DNA of 64,000 nucleotides from Xenopus tropicalis (GCF_000004195.4 NC_030678.2:95810904-95874903), one strand, 5' to 3'; shown: positions 22,486-35,850, counted from the first letter of the stretch. Numbers and translations: made by a program. Notes: generated by a model from the sequence alone, not told the origin.

Positions 22486-22511
22486 GTTCGAGTGGGGAGT
22501 CTCCCCTAGGC
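22467..22511 (+). promoter_or_regulatory. -1 ribosomal frameshift signal (GGGAAAC plus stem)
   Basis: G-GGA-AAC at 22467-22473 lies in the gag frame exactly as X-XXY-YYZ. A slip by -1 places ribosomes in the pol frame. After a 6-nt spacer, GCCTAGG (22480-22486) pairs perfectly with CCTAGGC (22505-22511). The loop contains GGGGAG, which can alternatively pair with CTCCCC (22501-22506) or take part in a pseudoknot. PEG10, a domesticated sushi gag-pol, uses the same heptamer. Confidence 0.85.
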
Positions 22512-24724
22512 AGAATCGTTTCACTCCCAGATGCTCAAGCTGCTAGAATTTTCGTCCCTGCTACTCTGTCTTATGGCACTGAGTCTTTCCTGTGTCAAGC
22601 ATTCCTGGACTCCGGGGCAGCAGGAAACTTCATTGATTCCTCCTTCGTCAAGAAGTCTCGCTTTCCTGTTGTGTCTCTCCAGGTGCCACTCTCTGCTCAA
22701 GCGGTTGACGGTCGCCCAGTGTCTCCTGGGTTATTAACTTCCTCCACTGAACTGTTGCAACTTCGAGTGGGTTGGTTACACTCTGAAGAAATCTCCTTCC
22801 TAATTATTGAGTGTCCCAATACCCCACTTATCCTTGGTCTTCCGTGGCTCAGACTACACAATCCTACTATCAATTGGGCCACCGGTGATCTCACTGCTTG
22901 GGGTTCCTCCTGCCGTTCTAAGTGTTTGCCAGCTCCCGTCGTGCCACTCCATGTCTCATCCGTCATGCCAGACCCTTCTCCTTTGCCTAAATGCTATGAT
23001 AGCTTCCGTGATGTCTTCGAGAAGAAGAATGCTGAGACTCTCCCTCCACATAGGCCTTATGATTGCCCTGTTGAACTGATTCCTGGCACCATGCCTCCGA
23101 GGGGCAGAACGTATCCATTATCTGTCCCGGAAACGCAGGCCATGAAGGAATATATCCAGGAGAATCTCTCCAGGGGCTTCATCAGGAAATCCAGTTCTCC
23201 TGCGGGCGCTGGCTTTTTCTTCGTCCAGAAGAAGGATGGGAGTCTCAGACCATGCATCGACTACCGGGGTCTTAACAAGATCACTGTTAAAAACCGTTAT
23301 CCACTCATTCACTAATTCCTGAACTCTTTGACAGATTAAAAGACGCAAAGGTTTTCTCCAAACTTGATCTGCGAGGTGCCTACAATCTGATCCGCATCCA
23401 TCAGGGGGATGAGTGGAAAACTGCATTTAATACCCGTGATGGCCACTATGAGTATCTTGTCATGCCCTTCGGCCTATGCAATGCTCCTGCTGTCTTCCAA
23501 GACTTCATCAATGACATCTTTCGTGATATGCTGCAATCCTGTGTCGTGGTTTACCTCGATGACATCCTGGTGTTCTCTTCTTCATGGTCGGAACACATTC
23601 CTCAAGTCAAATCTGTGCTTCAACGTCTCAGAGAAAATAATCTCTACGCTAAGCTCGAAAAGTGCGAGTTCCATAAATCTAAAATTTCCTTCCTTGGGTA
23701 TATTGTCTCTTCCTCCGGTTTTGAGATGGATCCTGCCAAGGTCTCTGCAGTGACTGAGTGGCCTACCCCTGTAGGCCTAAAAGCCATTCAACGTTTTTTA
23801 GGCTTTGCCAACTTCTACAGAAGGTTTATAAGAAATTTTTCCCAGGTCGTTGCTCCCATCACTGCCCTCACTCGTAAGGACTCCAAGTCACTTTGGTCTC
23901 CTGTGGCCCAGAAGGCCTTTGCATCTCTAAAGTCGGCCTTTGTCTCTGCTCCGGTTCTGATCCATCCGGATACTTCGCGGCCGTTCACCTTGGAGGTTGA
24001 CGCCTCTGATACTGGGGTAGGTGCTATTTTATCCCAGCGAGTGGGTTTCCAAGGCCCTCTTCACCCCTGTGCCTTTTTCTCCCGGAAGTTATCATCCGCC
24101 GAGAGAAATTACGATATTGGCAACCGTGAACTATTGGCCATTAAGCTAGCTTTGGAGGAATGGCGTCATCTCCTAGAAGGTGCTTCTCAGCCAGTCACAA
24201 TTCTTACTGACCACAAGAATCTTGAATATATTTCCTCCGCTAAGAGACTGAATCCACGACAAGCCAGATGGGCGTTATTTTTTTCGAGGTTCAACTTCTT
24301 TATTTCTTACAGACCTGGATCCAAGAATGTCAAAGCTGATGCCCTATCCAGATCCTTGTCTCCAGAAGAGTCTCCTTCAGTTCCCCCTTGTTCTATTATT
24401 CCCCCTGACCGAGTGTTGGCTCCGATATCCTTAGCTCTGCCGGCTACTGAAGCTACACCTGTGTGCCCACCTGGTAAGACTTTCGTCCCTCAGGCTAAAA
24501 TTTCTCAAATTCTCTGGTGGGGTCATTCCTCTAAGATTGCAGGCCACCCAGGGGTTAAAAAGACACTAATTTCCAGATACTTCTGGTGGCCTTCCCTTGT
24601 TAAGGATGTTTACCAGTTTGTTTCCGCATGTTCTGTCTGTGCCCAGCAGAAGATTCCTCGGTGTCTCCCCTGTGGCCTTCTTCATCCACTGCCTGTTCCA
24701 AGCCAACCCTGGACAGATATATGA

Positions 24725-26394
<1,670 letters not shown>

Positions 26395-26640
26395 AATGGC
26401 AGATCATATGGTGTACGTTAACATTGGGGCCTCTACATGCCACATACTTAGGTAAACCTATACATATTAGGCATCAAACTGTTCAGTGGACCCCTGGCAT
26501 TCATATTTAGGGTGTTTTATCTTGGTACCTAATGATATGTGGGAGATAAGATACTCAAGACTGGAAGCTTTGAAGCGATTTTTAAGAAATTTCACAAATT
26601 TTGATAAAAACCAATAAATTTAGGAAAGCAGGAGTTTTTG
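26395..26640. repeat. Continuation of the ~390-bp tandem array (unit 5)
   Basis: The anchor phrase recurs at 26473. After removing the retrotransposon and one AATGG, it lies about 393 bp after unit 4. From about 26600 to 27027 the sequence diverges into the AT-rich right end of the piggyBac-type element. Confidence 0.8.
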
Positions 26641-27031
26641 ACCTATACAAGTGAGAAATCTCCATAAAACTATATATATTTGGTATTGGCACATTCAGGA
26701 GACATGGGACTTTCCAAATAAGTTATATTTTCATGCATAAAATAATTTTTGTTTCTGGTGTATGTGTTTATATTATGTAAAATATAATTTTTCATTCATT
26801 TTTTTGACATTTAGAAGCCTATATCTTGTTACAGAATTGGAATTACACAAAAACTCCACCATATTTTGAAAGCTTAGGTTGTCCTGAAAAAAAAAGATAT
26901 ATAGTTTTCCTTGTTAAACTAAAACTCCCCCGGAGGCAAGGCCCCTAAAGTGAAACAGTGCAAAATGTTCAAAAACTGTCTGGCAGTAGAAGTTCCACTT
27001 TGTCCAAAATGGCTGGCAGTGAAAAGGTTAA

Positions 27032-28066
27032 ACATATTTTATTTTGTGTGTAAATATTGCATTTTTCATGTGTTATTACCACAAACAATAACAAAATGTA
27101 AGTTACAATCACCAGAGTGCAGTATCTGTGCTTTCTGTCTTGAGTTGTTTCTAAAACTCCATTGCATCCCTCTTTTAGCTGTAGTATAGAAACCTAATTA
27201 GTATATTAATAAGGATTAGCAGTCAGTGTTCAAGGCCCAGTCTATGTATACAAAGACTCATTAACATTTCTTAATCAAGTGTTTTTCAGCAAAAAAGTGT
27301 ATGTTTTTAGCTGGCTTTAATTATTTTGTTTTTAAGGTTTTTCAATTATTAACACTCCTATTCTGCCTGTTTCTAGCCTAAAGGCTAAAATCTGTCGAAG
27401 AGATACAGAAAAAATGTAAATATTTTAAAAACCACAGAAATATTTAAAACTAAGACTTATTGTACCATTACCATTGTCTACATGATACTTCAAGTTAATT
27501 TTAAGGTGATGTTTGCATTTTAAGTATATTAGAAGACAAAGTAGCAATACATCACAATACTGTATAAAGGCATGAAACATCAAGCAAGGACTTTATACAG
27601 GTCATGGAACTCCATTATTTCTTCTGTGCAAGTTTAATGAGCCCTGTGACACTATAGCACTGGCTATAACGATTAAATAACTGTAAGATTTATAAGGATA
27701 TATTTTGTAGGTTATATGTATCAGTAAGACATAGTGACTGCAGTGCTCTCAGGACAGAGTTGCATTATTCTAAACATAATTAAAGTTTGTGCATAACTTC
27801 TCCTGGCTGTGCACACCCTGAAATCTAGATAGATGTTAATATCATAGAACTGAAAGCAGGCTAAACCAACAGGAAGAGCATTCTTCATTAGCAGCAAATC
27901 ATCGAATCCAACCATTTTCCCAGCCATTTTGCGTGCAATTTTTTTCAAGGTGTCATTTTTACTAGTGCCTATTTAAATTTGTCCAGTTTAATTAGGGTAT
28001 TAAAGAGGACCTTTTTCTTGGGATGGTTGAGCCCATACAGTTGTAGATGTCACTTAAAAGTGTACT
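27032..28066. other. No gene seen
   Basis: AT-rich unique DNA. Open frames here are short and without recognisable domains. Confidence 0.5.
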
Positions 28067-28071
28067 GTCTG

Positions 28072-28795
28072 TGTCACAACCTCAGGGCCGTGAGTTCACA
28101 GACATAGGGCAGGACCCAAAGAGCAAACGGTTGGTATCACAGGATGAGGCGTTTATTGGAGAAATGGCAAGTAGACATCAGCAGGTTTCCATAAGCCAGT
28201 AAGTGGTAGCCAGCCTGCACTCTTGTTCCTTAGGGAATAGGGGAATACACACAGTTGGGGGGAATCTTCTTGCCGCAGCTAAGGTAGATTCCAGGGGAAC
28301 ACAGGTGAGGGTGTCCTGCCGCAGCGAGGTTATACCCCAGACAAAAGGCTTCTTGGAACTCTCTGCAGCCACCTTTGTAGCCAGAAAGGGAACAGCCCCT
28401 GTCGTAAAATCAAAACAGGGTTGGATTCCTTCTGCCAACCCAAAGGCAGCTTCCAGAGGGGCCAATCATAGCTATTCCCACTGGGCCTATGGGAAGCCAC
28501 CTAGTGAGCATGCCCAGTTCAGTCTTTTGCATTTACCAGACAAAGCATTGCTCTCACAAGGGGTAACTATGTGTATTGTGTCACTATGGGGTCTGGCTTT
28601 GTGTGCCCTCACAATAGGGGCAATTACATTAGAAGGGCCAGACAGAGCTGGCTGGCTACACACAATACACACCTAGATGAGATTAACCTACACAATGCAT
28701 TTGCTACAACAGGTAGGAGGGGGCAGGGGGTAAATTTCAGCATAACCATAACACCTCATGTTTTCCCTCCAACTTATACAGTTTGTTATGTCACA
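28072..28795 (-). mobile_element. Solo LTR, 724 bp
   Basis: The segment begins TGTCACAACC and ends GTTATGTCACA, so both strands read TG...CA. A 5-bp duplication GTCTG lies at 28067-28071 and 28796-28800. The minus strand is favoured as sense because CCAATAAACG (a poly-A signal) then lies near the 3' end (TTTATT at 28152-28157). No internal retroviral sequence adjoins, so this is what recombination between two LTRs leaves. It is not related to the 20.9-kb LTR. Open frames of up to ~157 codons inside it are chance. Confidence 0.62.
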
Positions 28796-28800
28796 GTCTG

Positions 28801-29866
28801 AGGTCTTGCTTATCAGTAAATGATGGTCAAGAGAATAAGATTGTGAACAGATGTAGTAAAGTTGCACAAAATGTAGTGTATTTTTTTTTTATATTATGTT
28901 TGTTTTTACAAGAGTGCCTATAAAAACAATTATATGCTGCAAAAAGATACACAGGGCAGTACTGTACCTAACCTTTGCATGTAATAATAATCAAAAAAGT
29001 TTGCCCACGTGCAATAACCCATAACAACCAATAGAATGTTTGCTTTTAAAACAGGTGACCAGCAAATTCTTCCTGTTAACTGGTTGCTATAAGAGACTAG
29101 ACCAATAGCAAACTTTGCAACATTTATTACATACTTCCATAAGTGTATTAAAAGAAGAGTTTATGCAATGCAAACTGTAAATGAAAGGTTCTTCCAAGCA
29201 GCTATGGAAGAATAAGTTATTTAGAAAAAAAATGCCAGTCCACCGGTTATTGCTCAATTAAATGAAGCCTAAATGAAGGTGAGAATAGGAAGTCTTTTGT
29301 TTATACAAAGACTCTTATCACTTCTTGAAGGAACTCTCCTGATTATAGGGTAAGGGGTTGTAATAAATGTAAAAGTCCTATTTATAGTATACTTCCCTTT
29401 TAGATTGAATATATTTTACAGTTCCTCCTGGTGTTGACAATAACTTCCATGCCATCATTTTGACCCTAGAGCACCATAAAATCAATGGTATTAATAAAAA
29501 AATGTAATGATCCTTTTTTATGATATCATATGCCGATCAATTCAAAACAAAATTATGCCTTACAGTAAATGTATGCCTATAACTGTAATATAATGACAAA
29601 CCGTTTTAAAACTTGACATTTTCACACTTTACTGTCATCTGGAGACTGCCTGTAACAAAGCTATATATATATAAATAATCTCTTACAAGATCTTAAGGAA
29701 ATATTTTTTAAAAACTGAGGCTATACATATTTAAGTTAATTTCTTCTTTGCTAAAGTCATCATTTAAATTGTCAATTGTCACTGAAAAAATATTCACAAT
29801 GCGAAAATGTATGCACACAAATTTGCATTCGCAAAAATTTAATATGGCTTTTGCGAACATGAAAAC
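28801..29866. repeat. AT-rich DNA with one dispersed ACCAAT-arm repeat
   Basis: At 28985-29120 the block ACCCATAACAACCAATAGAA...AACAGGTGACCAGCAAATTC...CTGGTTGCTATAAG is a diverged copy of the family at 12046-12170. The rest shows no recognisable feature. Confidence 0.5.
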
Positions 29867-30089
29867 TAGTGATGTGTGGGTCAAGAAATCCTTAACCCGC
29901 CCGCTCCCAACCGAAAACCTACCCGACCCAGCTTCTCTTCTCTATTTATAGACCTGCCCCCCAATGACATCACAAAAGGGGTGGAGTGTGCTGGCGCGCC
30001 TATAAATACAAAAGCCTGAAGAGGTAGTCGGCAGTGTAAGGTTGCAACCTGTGGGTACCATGGGTATCGGGCCGACCTGTACATCACCG
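29867..30089. mobile_element. hAT-type MITE (TAGTGATGTGTGGGTC end), 223 bp
   Basis: The left end TAGTGATGTGTGGGTC is imperfectly inverted at the right end GACCTGTACATCACCG. Flanking octamers ATGAAAAC (29859-29866) and GTGGAAAC (30090-30097) match at six of eight positions, consistent with an aged 8-bp duplication. The interior is GC-richer (ACCCGCCCGCTCCCAACCG; GGCGCGCCTATAAATA). Confidence 0.65.
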
Positions 30090-30164
30090 GTGGAAACTGT
30101 TTTGCGACCACTTCCAACAGTGGAAGAAAGTTTGAGAATTTTATAGTTTGTGCCAGTGCTCAGT

Positions 30165-30310
30165 GTATTTAACATAGTAACATAGTAAGGTGGGTTGAAA
30201 AAAGACATACGTCCATCACGTTCAACCATAATGCCTATATATAACCTGCCTAACTACTAGCTGATCCAGAGGAAGGCAAAAAAACCCCATCTGAAGCCTC
30301 TAAATTTCAT
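30165..30310 (-). repeat. LINE 3' end (CR1-type), minus strand
   Basis: TTTAACATAGTAACATAGTA, then GGGTTGAAAAAAGACATACG and TCCATCACGTTCAACC is the complement of the tail seen in sense orientation at 36500-36562. The 8-bp tail repeat ACTATGTA-like is typical of CR1-group 3' ends. Confidence 0.6.
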
Positions 30311-30768
30311 GAAAAAGTTACAAAATTACATATTCTTATATATGGTATTTTCTTTCCATTTACAACTTTTATTACATTCCCCCATTACTCATGTGAATCA
30401 GTAACATTGGACATCTGAAGATGACAATATTTTTAGCCATGTAGGCAACATCTGTTCTTTTAAGGCTACAGGTATAATTTAATAAAAGTCATAAGATTTG
30501 CACAAAGTCTAGAAACCCATAGGAACCATTCACCATATAACATTTACTCATCACAGGTTTGAAAGGAAGGCTCTTATTGGTTTCTATGAGTTACAGCAGT
30601 GGGTGTAAATTTTGAAATTGTATTTATGTTAACTGCTTTGGCTCTCTGCTGTCTAACAGGTCACACATCTCTGTTCACAGTTTATATCTATTTATCAATC
30701 TTTTTAATTCCCCTACATATTCTTGCTATTCTTCCTTCATATCCGTGCTATGTGAACCTTGGTTCAAG

Positions 30769-30863
30769 TGATGAGCAAATCTGTATGCAGCCTTAACTTT
30801 TTTGGCGCAATGCAGAATTTTGCAGAAAATCCATACTTGAAAAATTTTGTTCATCACTATTTG
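30769..30863. mobile_element. Short TAGTGATGAGC-type MITE remnant
   Basis: AGTGATGAGCAAATCT at the left and AAATTTTGTTCATCACTA at the right form inverted ends 95 bp apart. Flanking octamers do not match well, so the copy is old or deleted. Confidence 0.5.
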
Positions 30864-31372
30864 GCTTTCATCTAACAATCGGGCAAAAACACAGAGTGCC
30901 TGAGAGTAAGACACAAGCAGGATAACTACCCCCTGCCAGGGTACTGCATAGTAAACACTATTTCTATCCGTTGTCATATAAAAATCTTCTGGTGACAAGA
31001 GGATGGAAAACATGACTCCTCTTGTTAAAAAAATTGTTAATGCAGCTAAAGTTAGAAGAGGGAAAAACATAGAAAAAATGTAGTAACAGGAAAACATTGT
31101 GGTTGGTCTTAGATGTGGAATCAACAGGGATGTCTTGAGGCTTGTTCATAAAACCATAATCTGCTCAACTGCAGACAGCCCCCTGCAACTGAGATGAAGT
31201 AGTTTAAGCCATACACATTTTAAATCACAGCATATATTTATTGTGGAATACTGCATAAGGTGTGTATGGATAGTTTACTGGAAACTAGCTTCTCAAAATG
31301 TCAATTCTTCTTTTAGCTAAAATTACTTTTATATCAAATCCAGCTTTTTCTTTGCAGACTGTTACTTATTAC

Positions 31373-31375
<3 letters not shown>

Positions 31376-31412
<37 letters not shown>

Positions 31413-31556
31413 TAACCCAATTTCCAGTATCAAAATGCAATTTTTAAGTACGGAATATAGGAATATATTAATTTATATATTAGTGTGTGTAAATCCAATT
31501 GTTAGTATCAAAATGTAGTTTTTTATGTATGGGAAAATTGCATTTTGATACTGGCA
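31376..31556. repeat. (TA)n run and adjoining inverted repeat
   Basis: A TA run at 31376-31409 precedes CCAGTATCAAAATGCAATTT (31425). This is inverted at AAATTGCATTTTGATACTGG (31537-31556), with an extra direct partial copy (TTAGTATCAAAATG) between. A second pure TA run lies at 31897-31936, followed by (ATT)n. Confidence 0.8.
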
Positions 31557-31893
31557 ACATTTGCAGAATGTACAGTAGTTTGTTATAAATAATAAAAGTC
31601 TAGAAAAAGATGAATTTGATGCAATCTCCAAAGAGCAAATAGGCTTAGCTAAAGGAAGAATTTAAATTCTGTTCCAATGACTGTGCAATCTGACAGTAGT
31701 ACAAACAGAGCAACAGAAGGGGATTAAGTGTTACAGGTTGCATTCTGTCTGCCAAGTCATTTGAAGTATGGCAGCTAAGGGTCATCTGCCCAGTGAGTGG
31801 ACTTATTTCAAACCATTATCCTTTTTCTTTTCTTGTCATTTCTTTAGGTAGTATTATGCACAAATCAAAAACAGGTGTTAATTTAATTATATA

Positions 31894-31939
<46 letters not shown>

Positions 31940-32063
31940 ATTATTATTATTAGATATTATATTGATAATGCATAAGAGTTACAGTACACTCCATGTTTTA
32001 AATGCAAAAATGCAATGGACCTGGGGCAACCATGAACACAGTGTTGAATAAACAATAAAATAA

Positions 32064-32235
32064 AAATGGAGTTAATAAATGGGGAAAATTTTAAAATAAC
32101 AAAGGTTTATTTAGTCATCCTTTTAGTTCCTCAGGGGAACCTTTTTGGGCCTAAGGGACCTAAAAGTTGACTAAATAAACCTCTTTTGATTTTTCACCAT
32201 TTATTAAGTCTATAATTGCTCCATTTATATTTATT
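32064..32235. repeat. Imperfect long inverted repeat, about 170 bp
   Basis: AATGGAGTTAATAAATGGGG...GGTTTATTTAGTCATCC is mirrored by GTTGACTAAATAAACC...CCATTTATTAA...GCTCCATTT. The centre is AGTTCCTCAGGGGAACC...GGACCTAAAAG. It looks like a fold-back element of unknown family. Confidence 0.65.
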
Positions 32236-32963
32236 ATACTATAATATATTAAATATATTGCATACAAATTTAAAGTTAACATCAATGTTCTGTATTTCAC
32301 CTTCATATTCTGAATGATTTTAATCAAATCACAACTTTAGCACCTGCTAAAATGTTGTTATCTTGCACAGTAAGTACTAATATGACTATAGGAAAACTAG
32401 TGCCCATGGCTATACTATGGTAGAGAGAAAGTCTGGGATATAATCATTTAGGGCATAATATACACTTTGTTTTTAAAACATTGCCTACAGGGGGGTGCAT
32501 AATGTATAGTGCACCAAGAAGGTACTAGGTTCCTTCAGAAAGTTACAAGTATTGTGTCTCAGTTTAACATAGTAACATACCTCCCAACATTTGAAAAGCA
32601 GAAAGAGGGACAAAAATATGTGACGCGCGTAGCGCGGCAAAATTTTAGGCCACGCCCACTTTATGGCCACGCCCCCCCCAACAGGCCCATTTTACATAAC
32701 CACACGCGAAAAGTATAAAATACACAAAAGCGCACCAGAAGACAGACACAGTAGCCCCAATCATTTTATGACATATTGTGGACCCAAGGATTTCATTATG
32801 CACTGTGGCACCTGTATATTATGACTCATGAAAGACATAGCTAGCCAGGGCCCCCTAAAACATTGATCGTCAGGGCCCCCCTAAAACATTGCTAGCCAGG
32901 TTTTATGTTTTGCATTGGTGCCAGAGCATGGACCCCCTAAAACATTGCTAGCCAAGTCAGCCC

Positions 32964-33600
32964 ACTTCCCACTGCAGCATCCTCCCCAACATCCTACAGT
33001 TCCCCCCAGCATCCGCCAGCTCCCCCCATCATCCTCCCAACATCCTCCAGCTCCCCCCAACATCCTACAGTTCCCCCCAGCATCCGCCAGCTCCCCCCAT
33101 CATCCTCCCAACATCCTCCAGCTGCCCCCAACATCCTCCAGCTCCCCCCAGCATCCTCCCAACATCCTCCAGCTCCCCCCAGCATCCTCCCAACATCCTC
33201 CAGCTCCCTCTAGCATCCACCTAACATCCTCCAGCTCCCCCAGTGTCCTCCCCAACATCCTTCAGCTCCCCCCAGCATCCACCCAAAATCCTCCAGCTCC
33301 CCCCAGCATCCACCCAAAATCCTCCAGCTCCCCCCAGCATCCTCCCAACATCCTTCAGCTCCCCCCAGCATCCCCCCAACATCCTCTAAACTCCCCAGCA
33401 TCCTCCAGCTCCCCCCAGTGTCCTCCCCAGCATCCTTCAGCTCCCCCCAGCAACCACCCAAAATCCTCCAGCCCCCCCCAGCATCCACCCAAAATCCTCC
33501 CCAGCGTCCCCCAGCTGCCCCTTACCTTTCTCCAGCTGCCTCCCAGCGTCCTCCAGCTGCCCCTTACCTTCCTCCAGCGTCCTTCCCAGCGTCCCCCTGC
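32964..33600. repeat. C-rich minisatellite (CATCCTCCAGCTCCCCCCAG-like units)
   Basis: Units of about 20-32 bp are built from AACATCCTCCAGCTCCCCCC and CAGCATCCTCCC and repeat some 20-25 times. Few stop codons fit in the unit, so a 269-codon plus-strand frame (32915-33724, Pro/Ser/Gln-rich) and antisense Gly-rich frames stay open by composition alone. The minus strand has many GGGGGG runs and could form G-quadruplexes. Confidence 0.9.
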
Positions 33601-33674
33601 ATTCTGCGGCTCCCACTGCTCCTACCACCCCCCGCCCGCTTGCCCCGGCTGCGCCCCGGCTCTTCTTCTCCTCC

Positions 33675-33801
33675 CCGTGACGTCACACGCATCTTTTGTT
33701 AGCCCCGCAGCTTCTGCACAGTGAATCCCTAAATGTTAGAACTGACCTGTGCGGCGCAGAAGCTGCAGAGCTAACGAACGATGCGTGTGACGTCACGGGA
33801 G
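33675..33801. repeat. Palindrome with CRE-containing arms
   Basis: CCCGTGACGTCACACGCATC at the left is matched by GATGCGTGTGACGTCACGGG at the right. The inner arms GTTAGC...GCAGCTTCTGC and GCAGAAGCTGC...GCTAAC also pair. TGACGTCA occurs in both arms. Confidence 0.75.
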
Positions 33802-34534
33802 AATTTTAAAATCGGGACAAATCGGTGGCTGTCCGGGACAGCGGGACAGAGAGGCAAAATCGGGACTGTCCCGCGTAAAGCGGGACAGTTGGGAGGTATG
33901 TAGTAACATCCTTATATTCCCATAAGACTTTATAAAACCTTAGTAAAGAGAGGGTATTGAACCCCCTACAAACTAAAAAATCATTTATAAAATGGTTGGC
34001 ATATGCTAAATTGCGTTTAAAAATATCTGCATTCCATACCTTTGACATTATCTACAGTAGTAACTCTGTTCTTAAAATCTGGGGACCCAAGAAATATTCC
34101 AACCAGTAAAAAATTAATAAAACACCATACAGTAGTTTTACCATTGAATACACAGAACAAATGTATAAAAAACCATTGTAAAATGTAAGAATCTGGAGAA
34201 TAAAAATAGATTGACATTATCAAAGAGCTAAGCAATTGGTTTTGGGAATATTAACTTAGACAAACCAGCGATTTGGTGCAAATAACTTGGTGCATTTTAC
34301 AACATATACAGCAGACTTAACTAAAGCTTATCGTATTAGTTTAGCTTTGGGTGTTTAAACAAATACACCACAGGAGCAACAAACAGTATTTTTTCTTTAT
34401 TGCAAGTTATTGCTAAAATTACATCTTCAAAAAGACAAATAAAAAACATTATATTTCCCATAAATAAATATAGACCCACACACACCAATATAAATGCAAA
34501 CCACAGCTATTCATTTATTTACACAAGTTAATTA

Positions 34535-34757
34535 ATACAAGTACATTTTAACCCAATAGAATTATTTGCCTTCAATAAAGATTAATTATATCTAAGTTGG
34601 GATCAAGTGCAAGGTTCTTTTTTATTATTACACAGAAAAAGGAAATCATCTTGAAAAAATGTAATTAATTGATTAATATGGAGTCATTTGGAAATAGCCA
34701 TTTCATAATTTGGAACTTTCCAGATAACATGTTTCCTCATAAGGTATCCTATACCTG
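34535..34757. mobile_element. CAGGTATGGGACC-family element, 5'-incomplete copy
   Basis: AACCCAATAGAATTATTTGCC...TAAGTTGGGATCAAGTGCAAG...GGAACTTTCCAGATAACATG...GTATCCTATACCTG-TA matches the right two thirds of the copies at 46311 and 56943. The left end is not recognisable. Confidence 0.7.
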
Positions 34758-34764
34758 TATATAT

Positions 34765-35532
34765 ATATAGGGGCCCATAGGGTTAATGTACCCCTATGGT
34801 GTTAAACCCGACCTTTCCTTTTCCTTCCTTGTCACTAGGCAGGATAAATGTATCTAGTTGGTATTCACAAATACCTTATTATTGGTTAAAGGCTAGACCA
34901 CACCCTACCACACTTTAATATAGTGATATAGGAAAGGGGTGGATCTTCCTTCTTGGGTTTCAGCAATTGTTCTATGTGGATGCTCCTTGAAGCCTGGGAT
35001 CCACACCGGCCCAGAAGTATTAGGACCTAAGGGGATAAGCACCCTTAGTGAAGTCGGGGACAGGGCTCCGTGAATAAGGTAAAGCTAGAACAGGTTAAAT
35101 AACATCATAGCACTTTCTAGGAAAGTGAGGAAGGCAAAAGTTATATAGAAAGAGCAGCTGATTTGCTCCATCCAGGAGAGAAGAGTAAAGGAGTAATCTC
35201 CTACAGGCTTACTTGCCTTAGATTAGGGACACAGAAGTGCCAGGGACATAGGCCAGCAATTAACCCTGGCCTAACTCTACCAAGAGAAGGGATAAACCGG
35301 TGAGCTTGCCTCCTGTCACTCTGTTGTCTTACCCTGCCCAACCTCTTTATGAGAAGGGATAAACTGCTGCTTAATCTGCTTTAACATCAATTGTATTGTT
35401 GCATGCCTGTCTACCTCATCTGAGTGAGTATTGATTTTCCTGCATTACCAACTTTGTCTTAGACAAATAAACAGTTACTTTGTTTTGCAAGAGCTCCTGG
35501 CATCCATCATCTATCCTTTAATCTGAACTATT
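34765..35532 (+). other. LTR-like segment of uncertain boundaries
   Basis: The segment starts near TGTACCCCTATGG and ends near CTATTACA (TGTA...TACA). An AATAAACAG poly-A signal lies at about 35465 followed by a TTTG-rich stretch. TGGCAGTGG follows at about 35541, which could be a primer-binding site. No matching 5-bp duplication was found and no gag-like frame follows. It could be a truncated LTR element or another repeat. Confidence 0.3.
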
Positions 35533-35689
35533 ACACTACACAGTGGCAGTGGTTGTAGTATAACAACAACATCCATCTAATTTCCTTCCATATAGTGAAG
35601 GCCCACTTCAGGGAAAGGGGGTCGCAATGTAACCCATCCTCTGACCTAAATACTAGCCTGGTTTTGGTCCCAATATAGCCAAAATAGAT

Positions 35690-35850
35690 TAATAGATAAT
35701 ATATATAAATATATTCCCCCCACAGTGAGGAGTAGTTGATTTGACCAGACTATAAATATATATACACCCCCCCCCCCCCCCCAATGAAAAGTAGTTGATT
35801 TGACCAGACTTCTAGTGCTAACCATTTAATATATATATTTTTAGCTAGTG
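35690..35850. repeat. Two-copy ~61-bp tandem with C(18) run
   Basis: AGTAGTTGATTTGACCAGACT occurs at about 35730 and 35791, each preceded by C-runs and ATATATA. The second C-run is about 18 long. Confidence 0.8.

Larger units (their letters stand above)
32578..33900. mobile_element. TIR element (TACCTCCCAAC ends) with internal minisatellite, 1323 bp
   Basis: TACCTCCCAACATTT at the left and AGTTGGGAGGTATG at the right are inverted. TAGTAACA occurs directly on both flanks (32570-32577, 33901-33908), an 8-bp duplication as in hAT elements. The terminal parts read as AGAGGGAC...GCGCGGCAAAATTTTAGGCCACGCCC and AATCGGGAC...GGGACTGTCCCGC. No transposase is encoded. The interior is mostly a CT-rich minisatellite. 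Confidence 0.65.

Noticed and set aside
24722..24724. TGA in pol as a possible recoded (selenocysteine or readthrough) codon
   Set aside because: It replaces an ordinary position just before the integrase core, no SECIS or readthrough context is seen, and pol already has another lesion. A simple nonsense mutation is likelier.
28203..28676. 157-codon frame
   Set aside because: It lies inside the solo LTR and has no recognisable domain or coding context.
32915..33724. 269-codon Pro/Ser/Gln-rich open frame
   Set aside because: It lies wholly in a C-rich minisatellite whose unit lacks stops; several other frames are open too. No domain.
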